Shown here: positions 56,682-64,000 of the stretch, one piece after another
Position numbering within the stretch: position 1 is the first letter of the stretch
Layout: the number at the start of each line of letters is the position of its first letter
NCBI GenBank assembly: GCA_019912965.1
Contig: JAIOHM010000201.1
Span: forward strand, 25,022-89,021
Source of the DNA: Anaerolineae bacterium
Lineage (GTDB): Bacteria > Chloroflexota > Anaerolineae > Aggregatilineales > Phototrophicaceae
Direction: 5' to 3'
DNA length: 64,000 bases
The notes under the pieces: model-generated
Told to the model about the DNA's origin: nothing
Seen by the model: only the letters and a program-made list of their open reading frames with translations
The model's database searches: none
Translations under genes and position numbers: made by a program

Positions 56682-58067
56682 ATGGATTTCACACATACAA
56701 CGGTTGATGTACAGCAGCTTCAACAACAGGTGATCGGCAGGGTGCTGACGCCTGATAATGCCGATTATGAGCAGATGCGGCATGGTCATAATCTGTCGAT
56801 TAATCAGTATCCGGCGCTGATCCTGATGGCCCGGAATGCTCAGGATGTTGTAGCTGGGGTGCGGTTCGCGCGTGAGGCGGGGTTAAACATCGCCGTGCAA
56901 TCGACCGGACATGGGCTTCAGCATCCGGCCAACGATAGCCTGCTGATTATCACATCCCGGATGAAAGGGGTTCAGGCGGATTTCGAAGCGCGGACAGTTC
57001 AGGTCGAAGCAGGCGTTGTTTGGCAGGAAGTTCTGGATGTAGTGACACCGCATGGTTTAGCGCCGCTGTTGGGTTCATCACCGCATGTTGGGGTCGTCGG
57101 TTATTCCTTGGGTGCTGGAATCGGCTGGTTGGTACGGCGTTACGGGTTCGCCGGGGATAGCATACGCTGGATTGATGTGGTGACTGCGGATGGTGTTTTA
57201 CGCCGTGCCAGCCCGACGGAAAATAGTGATCTGTTTTGGGGTTTGCGTGGTGGAGGCGGTAACTTTGGCGTGGTGACGGCGCTCGCGTTCGATCTGTATC
57301 CTGTGGCGTCGATTTACGGTGGTAGCCTGACCTATTCAGCAGAAGTCATCGGTGAGGCGCTGCGTTTCTTCCGTGATTGGATCAAAACTGTTCCCGATGA
57401 ATTGACTTCCTCAATTGCCATTTTTAAATTCCCCTCGCTGCCGCAACTGCCGGAAGCCATGCGTGGGAAAATTCAGGTGGTTGTCCGTGCCGCCTTTGTG
57501 GGCGACCCGACTGAAGGTGCAGCATGGATTCAGCAATGGGTGGATTGGTGCGCCCCGGTTGCCAATACCTTCCGCGAGCTGCCATTTTCGGAGATTGGTG
57601 CAGTCAGCAATGATCCAGTTGATGCAGCTCCAGTCTATGGCTCTAACGAAACCCTCAATGATTTGAGCGACGAGGCCATTGATGTTGTGGTTCGTTACGC
57701 CACTAACAGCGCATCTCCCATCATGATGATGGAATTCCGGCACGCAGGCGGCGCGGTTACGCGGGTTGCGCCGGATGCCAACGCCATCGGCAACCGGGAT
57801 GCTCAGTTGTTCTTGCAGATGGGTGGTATGACTCCTGATGACGCAGCACGCGAGAGAATGCGGGCTTACATCGCGGAATACCGGAATGCGATGCAGCCTT
57901 ACCTGCGCGGCGGGGTATATCTGAATTTTATGGTCGGAACTGAAGCGCAGAACCGTGCCAAAGATGCCTATCTGCCAGAGAACTATGAACGATTGGTCGC
58001 CTTGAAGGCCAAATACGATCCTGACAACGTTTTCCGCTTCACCTACCAGCTTGTAAAAACCGCATAA
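56682..58067 (+). CDS. FAD-linked oxidoreductase (berberine-bridge-enzyme-like)
   Basis: A 461-residue flavoprotein of the PCMH-type FAD family. Marks are LILMARNAQDVVAGVRFARE, the likely covalent FAD His in STGHGLQH (about 80), and the FAD loop GYSLGAGIGWLVRRYG (about 150). LFWGLRGGGGNFGVVTALAF is near 188, and a C-terminal BBE tail PENYERLVALKAKYDPDNVF ends the protein. The second covalent Cys of plant enzymes seems absent, so FAD is probably bound by one link only. Such enzymes oxidise sugars or secondary metabolites using oxygen. It is divergent from a TetR regulator. A terminator follows its stop. Confidence 0.92.
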   Translation: MDFTHTTVDVQQLQQQVIGRVLTPDNADYEQMRHGHNLSINQYPALILMARNAQDVVAGVRFAREAGLNIAVQSTGHGLQHPANDSLLIITSRMKGVQADFEARTVQVEAGVVWQEVLDVVTPHGLAPLLGSSPHVGVVGYSLGAGIGWLVRRYGFAGDSIRWIDVVTADGVLRRASPTENSDLFWGLRGGGGNFGVVTALAFDLYPVASIYGGSLTYSAEVIGEALRFFRDWIKTVPDELTSSIAIFKFPSLPQLPEAMRGKIQVVVRAAFVGDPTEGAAWIQQWVDWCAPVANTFRELPFSEIGAVSNDPVDAAPVYGSNETLNDLSDEAIDVVVRYATNSASPIMMMEFRHAGGAVTRVAPDANAIGNRDAQLFLQMGGMTPDDAARERMRAYIAEYRNAMQPYLRGGVYLNFMVGTEAQNRAKDAYLPENYERLVALKAKYDPDNVFRFTYQLVKTA

Positions 58068-58079
58068 CCTGAAGCAGCA

Positions 58080-58114
58080 AAAAGGGGTTAGCGATTTCGA
58101 TGCTAACCCCTTTT
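58080..58114. terminator. Bidirectional terminator between convergent genes
   Basis: AAAAGGGGTTAGC / GCTAACCCCTTTT, perfect 13-bp stem with a nine-base loop, A-run on the left and T-run on the right. Confidence 0.88.
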
Positions 58115-58141
58115 ATTCTCTGTACAGGTATTCAGAGCCGT

Positions 58142-58720
58142 TTATGTTTCCCCAAACGTCACCTTATCATACACATCTGCCAGTGTTAGCCCGCATCCAA
58201 TAGACGATAATTCAATTGCTGCTTCAAGTCCAATGGCTTTGCTATACAACCATTGATCGTCAGACTGGCGTAGATAGCGTTCGACCCGCGCTTCATCCTG
58301 TGCGATGAGTACATATTCCTGAAGCGAACTCAGGGTTTGGTAGTTCTGGAATTTCTTGCCCCGGTCATAGGCTTCGGTAGAAGGCGAAAGCACTTCAATA
58401 ATCAGCGTCGGATTGACCAGAATATCCCGTTTATCATGCTTAATCTCTGCTTCACCACAGACAACCGAAATATCAGGATAATGATAATCTCCTGTTTGAG
58501 CAGTCTCGATGAGCATATCGCTTGGGTACACTTTACATGGGCGTTTACGTAACTGGGTGCCAACAGCGATGATGAGGTTGGTCATAATCAGATTATGCTT
58601 TTCACTCGCCCCGGTCATCGAATAGATTTCGCCATCAACGAAATCGTGCCGTTCTTCGCTCTCTGCCTCGAAGGTAAGATACTCTTTAGCTGTCCACCGC
58701 TTTTTTGGTAAAGCCACCAT
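58142..58720 (-). CDS. Uma2-family putative restriction endonuclease-fold protein
   Basis: A 192-residue protein of the Uma2/DUF820 family, whose members have a PD-(D/E)XK nuclease fold. Motifs are KEYLTFEAESEERHDFVDGE, the acidic core HYPDISVVCGEAE and NPTLIIEVLSPSTEAYDRGKK, where Glu and Lys of the motif are visible. The biological role is not established; families of dozens are common in cyanobacteria and Chloroflexota. It is transcribed alone, and a GAGGA site precedes the ATG. Confidence 0.9.
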   Translation of the reverse strand: MVALPKKRWTAKEYLTFEAESEERHDFVDGEIYSMTGASEKHNLIMTNLIIAVGTQLRKRPCKVYPSDMLIETAQTGDYHYPDISVVCGEAEIKHDKRDILVNPTLIIEVLSPSTEAYDRGKKFQNYQTLSSLQEYVLIAQDEARVERYLRQSDDQWLYSKAIGLEAAIELSSIGCGLTLADVYDKVTFGET

Positions 58721-58785
58721 ATACTTGTCCTCGATGACTTGAAGGATTACAGATAACCCTATAACAAATGCGGAGTTTTAGCTAC

Positions 58786-59244
58786 TTACTCAATCTCCAA
58801 CTTCAGCACCAGCATATCGCGCATCTGGATGCCATCCTCATAGATTGGCTTGGGAAAATAGTCGAAGAAATCTTTCCGCACCGAGTCCATACGGAAGCCG
58901 CATTTTTGATAAAAGGCAATCGTGGGCCAGCTTGAATTGGCTGTGCCCACGTAAACCGCTTTCACCTGTCGCCCCCGTGCTTCATCTACAACGCAGCCCA
59001 TAATCGCTTTGCCGTAGCCACCACCGCGCAGGGATGGCACTGTCGCAATGTACACAATTTCGCTCTCGTCCACATCCCAATGCATGACGACCGCGCCAAC
59101 CGTTGTATCACCATCTTGCGCGATATAAGCGGTGTGGGTTATATCCTCGATAGTCTGCGCGATGCGCCTGTCATCTTCCTCGGCATCGTGCAGCAGTGGA
59201 ACGAGCATATTGGTATCGCGCGACAGTACCAACCGTATAGACAA
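58786..59244 (-). CDS. GNAT family N-acetyltransferase
   Basis: A 152-residue single-domain acetyltransferase. The acyl-CoA motif IATVPSLRGGGYGKAIMGCV is near residue 80, and NSSWPTIAFYQKCGFRMDSV near 120 is the conserved C-terminal GNAT motif. The substrate is unknown. Translation seems to start at a TTG because no ATG is available before the first conserved strand, and GGGGA lies nearby. The start is two bases after the stop of the ABC exporter gene, so it is the last gene of that operon. It may modify the exported compound or give self-protection. Confidence 0.85.
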   Translation of the reverse strand: MSIRLVLSRDTNMLVPLLHDAEEDDRRIAQTIEDITHTAYIAQDGDTTVGAVVMHWDVDESEIVYIATVPSLRGGGYGKAIMGCVVDEARGRQVKAVYVGTANSSWPTIAFYQKCGFRMDSVRKDFFDYFPKPIYEDGIQMRDMLVLKLEIE

Positions 59245-59246
59245 TG

Positions 59247-61085
59247 TTAGTCCCCAATCGGCTGTGGGGCAGTATCCAGAAGGTTACGCGCCCCTTCGAT
59301 GTAGTCCAGCGATTGATGGCGGAAGTAAGTGTTGTAGAGTTCCGCGTAGTGTCCGCCACCTGCCAGCAGAGCATCGTGTGTGCCTTCTTCGATAATTTCA
59401 CCCTCGCGCAAGACGATAATGCGGTCGGCATTCTTTACCGTAGACAAGCGGTGTGCGATGACGATGGAGGTACGGTTCTCCAGAATCACATCCAGCCCTT
59501 CCTGAATCAGCGTTTCGGTCAGCGGGTCGATGCTGGCGGTGGCTTCGTCCAGAATGAAGATCGACGGGTTTTGCAGCAGTACCCGTGCCAGTGATACCAA
59601 CTGCCGCTGCCCCATCGAGAGGCTGCCGCCGCGTTCGCCCACCTGCGTTTCGAGTCCGTTCGGCAGCACATCAATCCAGTCGCCGTGTCCAACCTGCTGG
59701 GCAGCGCGGCGCACTTCATCATCACTGGCATCCGATTTGCCATAGCGGATGTTTTCCATCACCGTCCCGTCGAACAGGAACGGTGACTGCGTGACCACCC
59801 CCAGTTGAGAGCGATAACTGCTCAGGTCGAGGGTGCGAATGTCCTGCCCATCGATCAACAGTTTGCCACCCTGATACTCGTAAAAGCGCGCAATCAGCTT
59901 GCCGATGCTGGACTTGCCCGACCCTGTATGCCCGACCAGCGCCAGCGTCTCGCCTGCATGGATGGTCATCGAGAAGTCGGTCAGCACCGGTTCATTCGTG
60001 TTGTAGCTGAAGTTCACATTTTCAAAGCGGATTTCGCCTTTGATCTCTGGCAGTTTTACGCTGTCGGTCTGCACAACCTTTGCTTCAGCATCAATCAGCG
60101 CAAACACGCGCTCGCCCGCCGCCAGACCCAACTGGAACTGACTCCAGAACGAAGCGATGCTGGTCAGTGGGAACCAGAACAGCGCTAACCCTTGAATAAA
60201 AAGATACCATTCGCCGGGGGTCAGATTGCCCGCCTGTGCGCTCACACCGCCGAAGTACACCAGCGCCGCCGTGCCAAAGCCGGAGAGCAGGTTCAGAATA
60301 GGGAAGATGCTGCTGAAGGTGTAGCCCGTCCGCAGGTTGACGCGGTACGACTGCGCGTTTACATCCAGAAACTGGTCATAAACAGCCTGTTCCTGTCGGA
60401 AAGCCTTAGCGATGCCGATGCCGCTGACGGTTTCCTGAATATGTGAACTGACGACCGCGTTCACCCGCCTTGAGCGTGTCACTGTTTCACGGGCGATCTT
60501 GCGGAAAGCCAGCGCGGTAATCACGATGAATGGTGAAAGCGCCAGCGTAACCAGTGTTAACTGCACATTGACGAGGAATAGATAGCCGATCAGCAGCACA
60601 ACCAGCAAAAGCTGACTGAGCAGATCGGTTGCCAGCGCCACCACCTGCGAAAACGCCTGCGTATCCGAAGTCACGCGGCTGACGATCTTGCCGGAAGCAT
60701 AGGTGTCATAAAACGACAGGTCGCGGCTGAGTACGGCGTCGAAGGCATCTTCGCGTAGTTTGAGCGTCACATTGCCGATGGCCGCTGCTGAAAGCCACTG
60801 GCGCACCGCGTTAAACACCCATCCCAGCGAACCCAGCACGATGAGTCCGGCGGTAATCAGCAACAGGGTGGCAGTGGTGGTATCCGTTTGCAAACGGTCA
60901 ATACTGCTTGAGATAAAGATCGGCAAACCCGTATTCACCAGCGAGGTGAGTACAATCGCCGCCGAAACAGCCAGCATCCGCTTCGCCTGTGGACGGAAGT
61001 AATTGACAATGCGTTTGACCAGAACCCCATCGGTATACTGGCGATCATAAGCCTCGGCGTCGAGGCCGTCCATGATAAAGCCCAT
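59247..61085 (-). CDS. ABC exporter half-transporter, second gene of pair
   Basis: A 612-residue membrane-NBD half transporter. Six membrane segments lie in about 30-340. The NBD has Walker A GHTGSGKSSIGK (about 395), a Q-loop LGVVTQSPF, the non-canonical signature LSMGQRQL and Walker B IFILDEATASIDP with the catalytic Glu kept. With the upstream partner it forms a heterodimeric exporter of the BmrCD/TM287-288 type. This chain supplies the catalytic Walker B, and its partner has the degenerate one. Substrates are probably lipids or drugs. AAGGAG is nine bases before the ATG. Confidence 0.92.
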   Translation of the reverse strand: MGFIMDGLDAEAYDRQYTDGVLVKRIVNYFRPQAKRMLAVSAAIVLTSLVNTGLPIFISSSIDRLQTDTTTATLLLITAGLIVLGSLGWVFNAVRQWLSAAAIGNVTLKLREDAFDAVLSRDLSFYDTYASGKIVSRVTSDTQAFSQVVALATDLLSQLLLVVLLIGYLFLVNVQLTLVTLALSPFIVITALAFRKIARETVTRSRRVNAVVSSHIQETVSGIGIAKAFRQEQAVYDQFLDVNAQSYRVNLRTGYTFSSIFPILNLLSGFGTAALVYFGGVSAQAGNLTPGEWYLFIQGLALFWFPLTSIASFWSQFQLGLAAGERVFALIDAEAKVVQTDSVKLPEIKGEIRFENVNFSYNTNEPVLTDFSMTIHAGETLALVGHTGSGKSSIGKLIARFYEYQGGKLLIDGQDIRTLDLSSYRSQLGVVTQSPFLFDGTVMENIRYGKSDASDDEVRRAAQQVGHGDWIDVLPNGLETQVGERGGSLSMGQRQLVSLARVLLQNPSIFILDEATASIDPLTETLIQEGLDVILENRTSIVIAHRLSTVKNADRIIVLREGEIIEEGTHDALLAGGGHYAELYNTYFRHQSLDYIEGARNLLDTAPQPIGD

Positions 61086-61103
61086 TTTCAGCGCTCCTTA
61101 TTC

Positions 61104-62900
61104 TTAAACCGATGGTACGGTAGTGGCTTCAACCGGGGGCAGAGCCACATCATAGCGGGCGAAGATGCGGCGGTACTGTGCCGAGCTGCGCAGCAGTTCT
61201 TCATGTGTACCACCCGCAATCAGGCGTCCACCTTCCAGCAGCAGGATGTGATCTGCCCAGCGAATCTGGGACAATCGGTGGGTGATGAGCAGCGTGGTGC
61301 GTCCCTGCTGTGCCCGCCGGATAGCCTGCTGAATTTCGTCCTCGGTGGCGCTGTCAATCGCGCTGGTCGAGTCGTCCAGAATCAGCACACGCGGATTGCT
61401 CAGGAACGCCCGTGCCAGAGCGATGCGCTGCCGCTGTCCACCAGAGAGCGTCACCCCGCGTTCGCCCACTTCTGTCTCGTAGCCATTGGCGAACGATTTG
61501 ATGAAGTTGTGCGCCTGAGCTTCACGCGCGGCCTGCTCGATCTGTTGCTGCGGTGTATCCGGCGCACCGAACGCGATGTTTTCTGCCAGAGTCCGCGAGA
61601 ACAGGAACACATCCTGCTCAATCTTCGAGATTTGCGACCGCAGCGCCGTTAAGTTCCAGTCGGCAACATCCACGCCATCAATCAGGATTTGCCCGCCCGT
61701 CGCATCGTAAGTGCGGTTAATCAATTCGGTCAGTGTGCTTTTGCCCGACCCGGTTTGCCCGACGATGGCAACCGTCTCACCCGGCTTGACCCGGAAGGAG
61801 ATGTTCTCCAATACCATGCCGTCTTCATAACCAAAGCTGACATTATCGAAAACAATTTCGCCTTTCATCGGCTGGGCATAACCGCCCGCGTTTTCGTCCA
61901 GTTCGGCTTCAGCGTTAATGATGTGCAGGATGCGGTGCGCGCTGGCTATGCCCAATTGCACCAGCGAGAACGAGAAGATTGAGATGAAGATCGGGAAGCG
62001 CAGCGCACCCAGCAAACCCATCACCGCGATGATCTCCGGGATGCTCAGGAAACCCTGCTGGTACAGCACCATACAATGCAAAAAGCCGAAGCCGAGTGCA
62101 AAGCCGTAAAACAGCATGGGCAGATAACCCGCTTCGACTCGTCCTTGTTCGGCAAAGTAGTCCCGAAATTTACGGGCATTTTTGTAGAACTTGCCGCGCT
62201 CGAAAGGTTCCTGTGCGCTGGCCTTCACTACTTCGATACCGGAGATGGTTTCTTCCAACCCAGCGTTCATAATGCCGAATGCCTCGCGCTGGTGGGTGAC
62301 GACGGGGTTCAAACGCCGTGAATAGGCGCGAACCGTTACGATGTACACCGCGATAAAGACCAACGGCACCAGCAGCAGTTCTAAACGAATGGTCGCCATC
62401 ATCAGCAGCGGCACCGATAAACCCAGCACCGTTTCGGCAATGAACAGCACACCGGGGTTAATCATAGCGTTCATCTGCTTCATGTCGTCGGTGGCGCGGG
62501 CCATAATGTCACCCACCCGTTGACGATCATGGAACGTCTGACTTTTACCCAACAGACTGATGTATAGTTCTTCGCGCGAATCGCGTTCGAGCCGTTGGGC
62601 GATGGTTTCGACTGAAAGACTGCCGCCCAGCGCCGCTAGACTGTCCAGAGCCAGGATGAACAGAACTGCAAACGCAATTTTGAGTAGGCCGTCCGGGGCA
62701 GTGGGATTGATGATCTCTTCCGCCGCCGCGCCAATCAGGATACGTCCATAGGAATAAGAGAACCATGCCGTCAAATAGAGACCGCAGGTTGCGATGAAGA
62801 AGTACTTGTACCGCCAGATATGTGAAAATATCCACCGGATTGGGCTGGAACGATTATAAGGGTAGGTATTGGGAACCGTAAACTCGCTTCGTTGTGCCAC
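61104..62900 (-). CDS. ABC exporter half-transporter with degenerate Walker B, first gene of pair
   Basis: A half transporter of 598 residues. Six membrane segments lie in about 40-340, with ERDSREELYISLLGKSQTFH as a coupling region. The NBD has Walker A GQTGSGKSTL, the canonical signature LSGGQRQRIALARA and Walker B VLILDDSTSAID. There Asp replaces the catalytic Glu, which is the mark of one subunit of a heterodimeric exporter. GTG 62900 is chosen because AAAGGG lies five bases upstream; a TTG at 62936 is possible. The partner gene follows after 18 bp. Confidence 0.9.
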   Translation of the reverse strand: MAQRSEFTVPNTYPYNRSSPIRWIFSHIWRYKYFFIATCGLYLTAWFSYSYGRILIGAAAEEIINPTAPDGLLKIAFAVLFILALDSLAALGGSLSVETIAQRLERDSREELYISLLGKSQTFHDRQRVGDIMARATDDMKQMNAMINPGVLFIAETVLGLSVPLLMMATIRLELLLVPLVFIAVYIVTVRAYSRRLNPVVTHQREAFGIMNAGLEETISGIEVVKASAQEPFERGKFYKNARKFRDYFAEQGRVEAGYLPMLFYGFALGFGFLHCMVLYQQGFLSIPEIIAVMGLLGALRFPIFISIFSFSLVQLGIASAHRILHIINAEAELDENAGGYAQPMKGEIVFDNVSFGYEDGMVLENISFRVKPGETVAIVGQTGSGKSTLTELINRTYDATGGQILIDGVDVADWNLTALRSQISKIEQDVFLFSRTLAENIAFGAPDTPQQQIEQAAREAQAHNFIKSFANGYETEVGERGVTLSGGQRQRIALARAFLSNPRVLILDDSTSAIDSATEDEIQQAIRRAQQGRTTLLITHRLSQIRWADHILLLEGGRLIAGGTHEELLRSSAQYRRIFARYDVALPPVEATTVPSV

Positions 62901-63099
62901 TCCGCGCCCTTTCTGATTAACAGACGAACCGAACAATTATACCAGAACTTGAGTTCTAAACGCCAGCCCCGGTTTATGGGTTCGTCATTGTGGGGAGAGC
63001 CATTATAGATATTTGAGATACTTTGTGAACCCCCAAAGACTCTAAAACCCTGATATGTCCCAAAGTGGTGTAATTTCATTTATGGAACTTTCAAATCAA

Positions 63100-63122
63100 A
63101 AACCCCGCTGTGAACGGGGTTT
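63100..63122 (-). terminator. Terminator after carbonic anhydrase
   Basis: AAACCCCG / CGGGGTTT, perfect 8-bp stem, 7-base loop. On the minus strand T5 follows. It lies 76 bp past the carbonic anhydrase stop. Confidence 0.75.
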
Positions 63123-63197
63123 CATTTTCAAGAGGTATTTTTAGCGGTCGTTGGCAGGCATGGCCTCCATCACGAAATATCCGCTATTTTCTGAGAG

Positions 63198-63842
63198 CTA
63201 CAGCAGCGAACTCTGAACCGCCATCCGGTACAACGCCTGAATATCATCGGCGCTGGTGATGCATAAATTCAGGTCTTGCAGCAAACCGTCGCCTAGCCCA
63301 TAAATCCAGCCATGCACCGCCAGTGCTTGCCCTCGACGCCATGCCCCTTGCACAATCGTCGTGTGGCACACATTGTAAACCTGCTCAATCACATTCAGTT
63401 CGCAGAAATGCTCAAATCGCGCCGCATCATCCAGCGAATCCAGCACTTCGCTGTGTCGCTGATAAATATCCTTCAGATGCCGCAGCCAGTTATCGATCAG
63501 ACCATACTCTTGGTTCTGCATCGCCGCCCGCACACCGCCGCATCCATAATGCCCGCACACGATAATATGCTTGACCTTCAGCACCTCCACTCCATACTGA
63601 ATCACCGACAGGCAGTTCAGGTCAGTGTGGATGACCGCGTTGGCGATATTGCGGTGAACGAACACCTCACCCGGTAGCAGACCAATAATCTCGTTGGCCG
63701 GAACGCGGCTGTCAGCACACCCAATCCACAAATACTCCGGGCTTTGTTGGCTGCTGAGTTTCTGGAAAAATGTCGGATCATGTGCCGTCATCCGTTCCGC
63801 CCATGCCCGATTGTTCTCAAAAAGATGCTTCAACTTCCGCAC
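63198..63842 (-). CDS. can: Beta-class carbonic anhydrase
   Basis: A 214-residue zinc enzyme that interconverts CO2 and bicarbonate in the cytoplasm. Zinc ligands are visible: Cys in WIGCADSRVPAN (with the Asp-Arg dyad), His and Cys in VCGHYGCGGVRAA. The VFVHRNIANAVIHTDLNCLS segment is typical of the Can/CynT group. The N-terminus LKHLFENNRAWAERMTAHDP fits the family. Translation starts at GTG 63842 with GGGAG upstream. It is transcribed alone and is followed by a terminator. Confidence 0.95.
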   Translation of the reverse strand: MRKLKHLFENNRAWAERMTAHDPTFFQKLSSQQSPEYLWIGCADSRVPANEIIGLLPGEVFVHRNIANAVIHTDLNCLSVIQYGVEVLKVKHIIVCGHYGCGGVRAAMQNQEYGLIDNWLRHLKDIYQRHSEVLDSLDDAARFEHFCELNVIEQVYNVCHTTIVQGAWRRGQALAVHGWIYGLGDGLLQDLNLCITSADDIQALYRMAVQSSLL

Positions 63843-63973
63843 GATCTCCCTCTTTGCAAAATCTGCCTACAGCCCCAACTGACGGGACTGATCTTCTCTT
63901 TTTATAGCTGCACCCTGTGTTCTCAGTAACCCCAAGAAAATACTGCGAAAATCACGCAGCCCAGGTATTGATT

Positions 63974-63997
63974 CCCTCCCTCGTTTACGGGGGAGGG
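63974..63997. repeat. Interspersed palindromic repeat at the window edge (partial)
   Basis: CCCTCCC - loop - GGGAGGG, like the repeat inside the P-type ATPase gene. It is probably cut off by the right end of the window. Confidence 0.5.
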
Positions 63998-64000
63998 TTA

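Overview
The window looks like part of a chromosome from a member of the Chloroflexota, probably a mesophilic Anaerolineae-like lineage. This is inferred, not proven. The reasons are many secreted proteins with bacterial SH3 (SH3b) domains, two very large LuxR/MalT-type ATPase regulators, YtfQ-type sugar transport, DUF1152 and Uma2 proteins, and palindromic G/C-rich interspersed repeats. Most of the window is ordinary single-copy chromosome. The clear mobile-element signal is at 37.7-39.3 kb, with a remnant at 48.1 kb.

Layout. 1-5.0 kb: the start of gatA (running off the left edge), a tandem pair of membrane proteins with Asp-box motifs, and an SH3b exoprotein. 5.2-11.7 kb: a leftward redox cluster of a di-heme peroxidase/beta-helix fusion, a PQQ-type sugar dehydrogenase, a GNAT acetyltransferase, a heme-copper-oxidase-like membrane protein that appears to lack its metal ligands, and a NorC-like di-heme cytochrome. 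11.9-16.6 kb: an orphan PAS-PAS histidine kinase, an MtnA-like isomerase, and small membrane and redox proteins. 16.8-24.2 kb: a LuxR-type regulator, an MFS transporter with an overlapping methyltransferase, an esterase and a WD40/SH3 exoprotein. 24.3-27.8 kb: a membrane TIR protein followed by two small anchored proteins, the best candidate for an undescribed system. 27.8-37.6 kb: an SH3/FecR-like exoprotein, transketolase, a MerR regulator, an L,D-transpeptidase, DUF1152 and a P-type ATPase carrying an in-frame repeat insertion.

37.7-39.3 kb: tRNA-Lys(CUU), an IS200/IS605-type TnpB, and two copies of an omegaRNA-like 3' end. Both copies run directly into tRNA-3'-end-like sequence, and the second is followed by a degenerate copy of the neighbouring tRNA's 3' end and flank. 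40.2-47.9 kb: a complete sugar-uptake locus (binding protein, double ABC ATPase, two permeases, LacI repressor, L-arabinose isomerase), best read as L-arabinose or arabinofuranose use. Perfect 14-bp TGTGAAGGTTCACA sites lie upstream. 48.1-52.5 kb: a TnpB 5' remnant, a MalT-like regulator, a small conserved protein and a quinone oxidoreductase. Downstream is a nested hairpin that may be a structured RNA.

52.7-64.0 kb: two tandem PA14-SH3 exoproteins separated by a long perfect hairpin, a TetR/FAD-oxidase divergent pair, Uma2, GNAT, a heterodimeric ABC exporter with one degenerate ATP site, and a beta-carbonic anhydrase. All calls come from reading the sequence; no database search or folding program was run.
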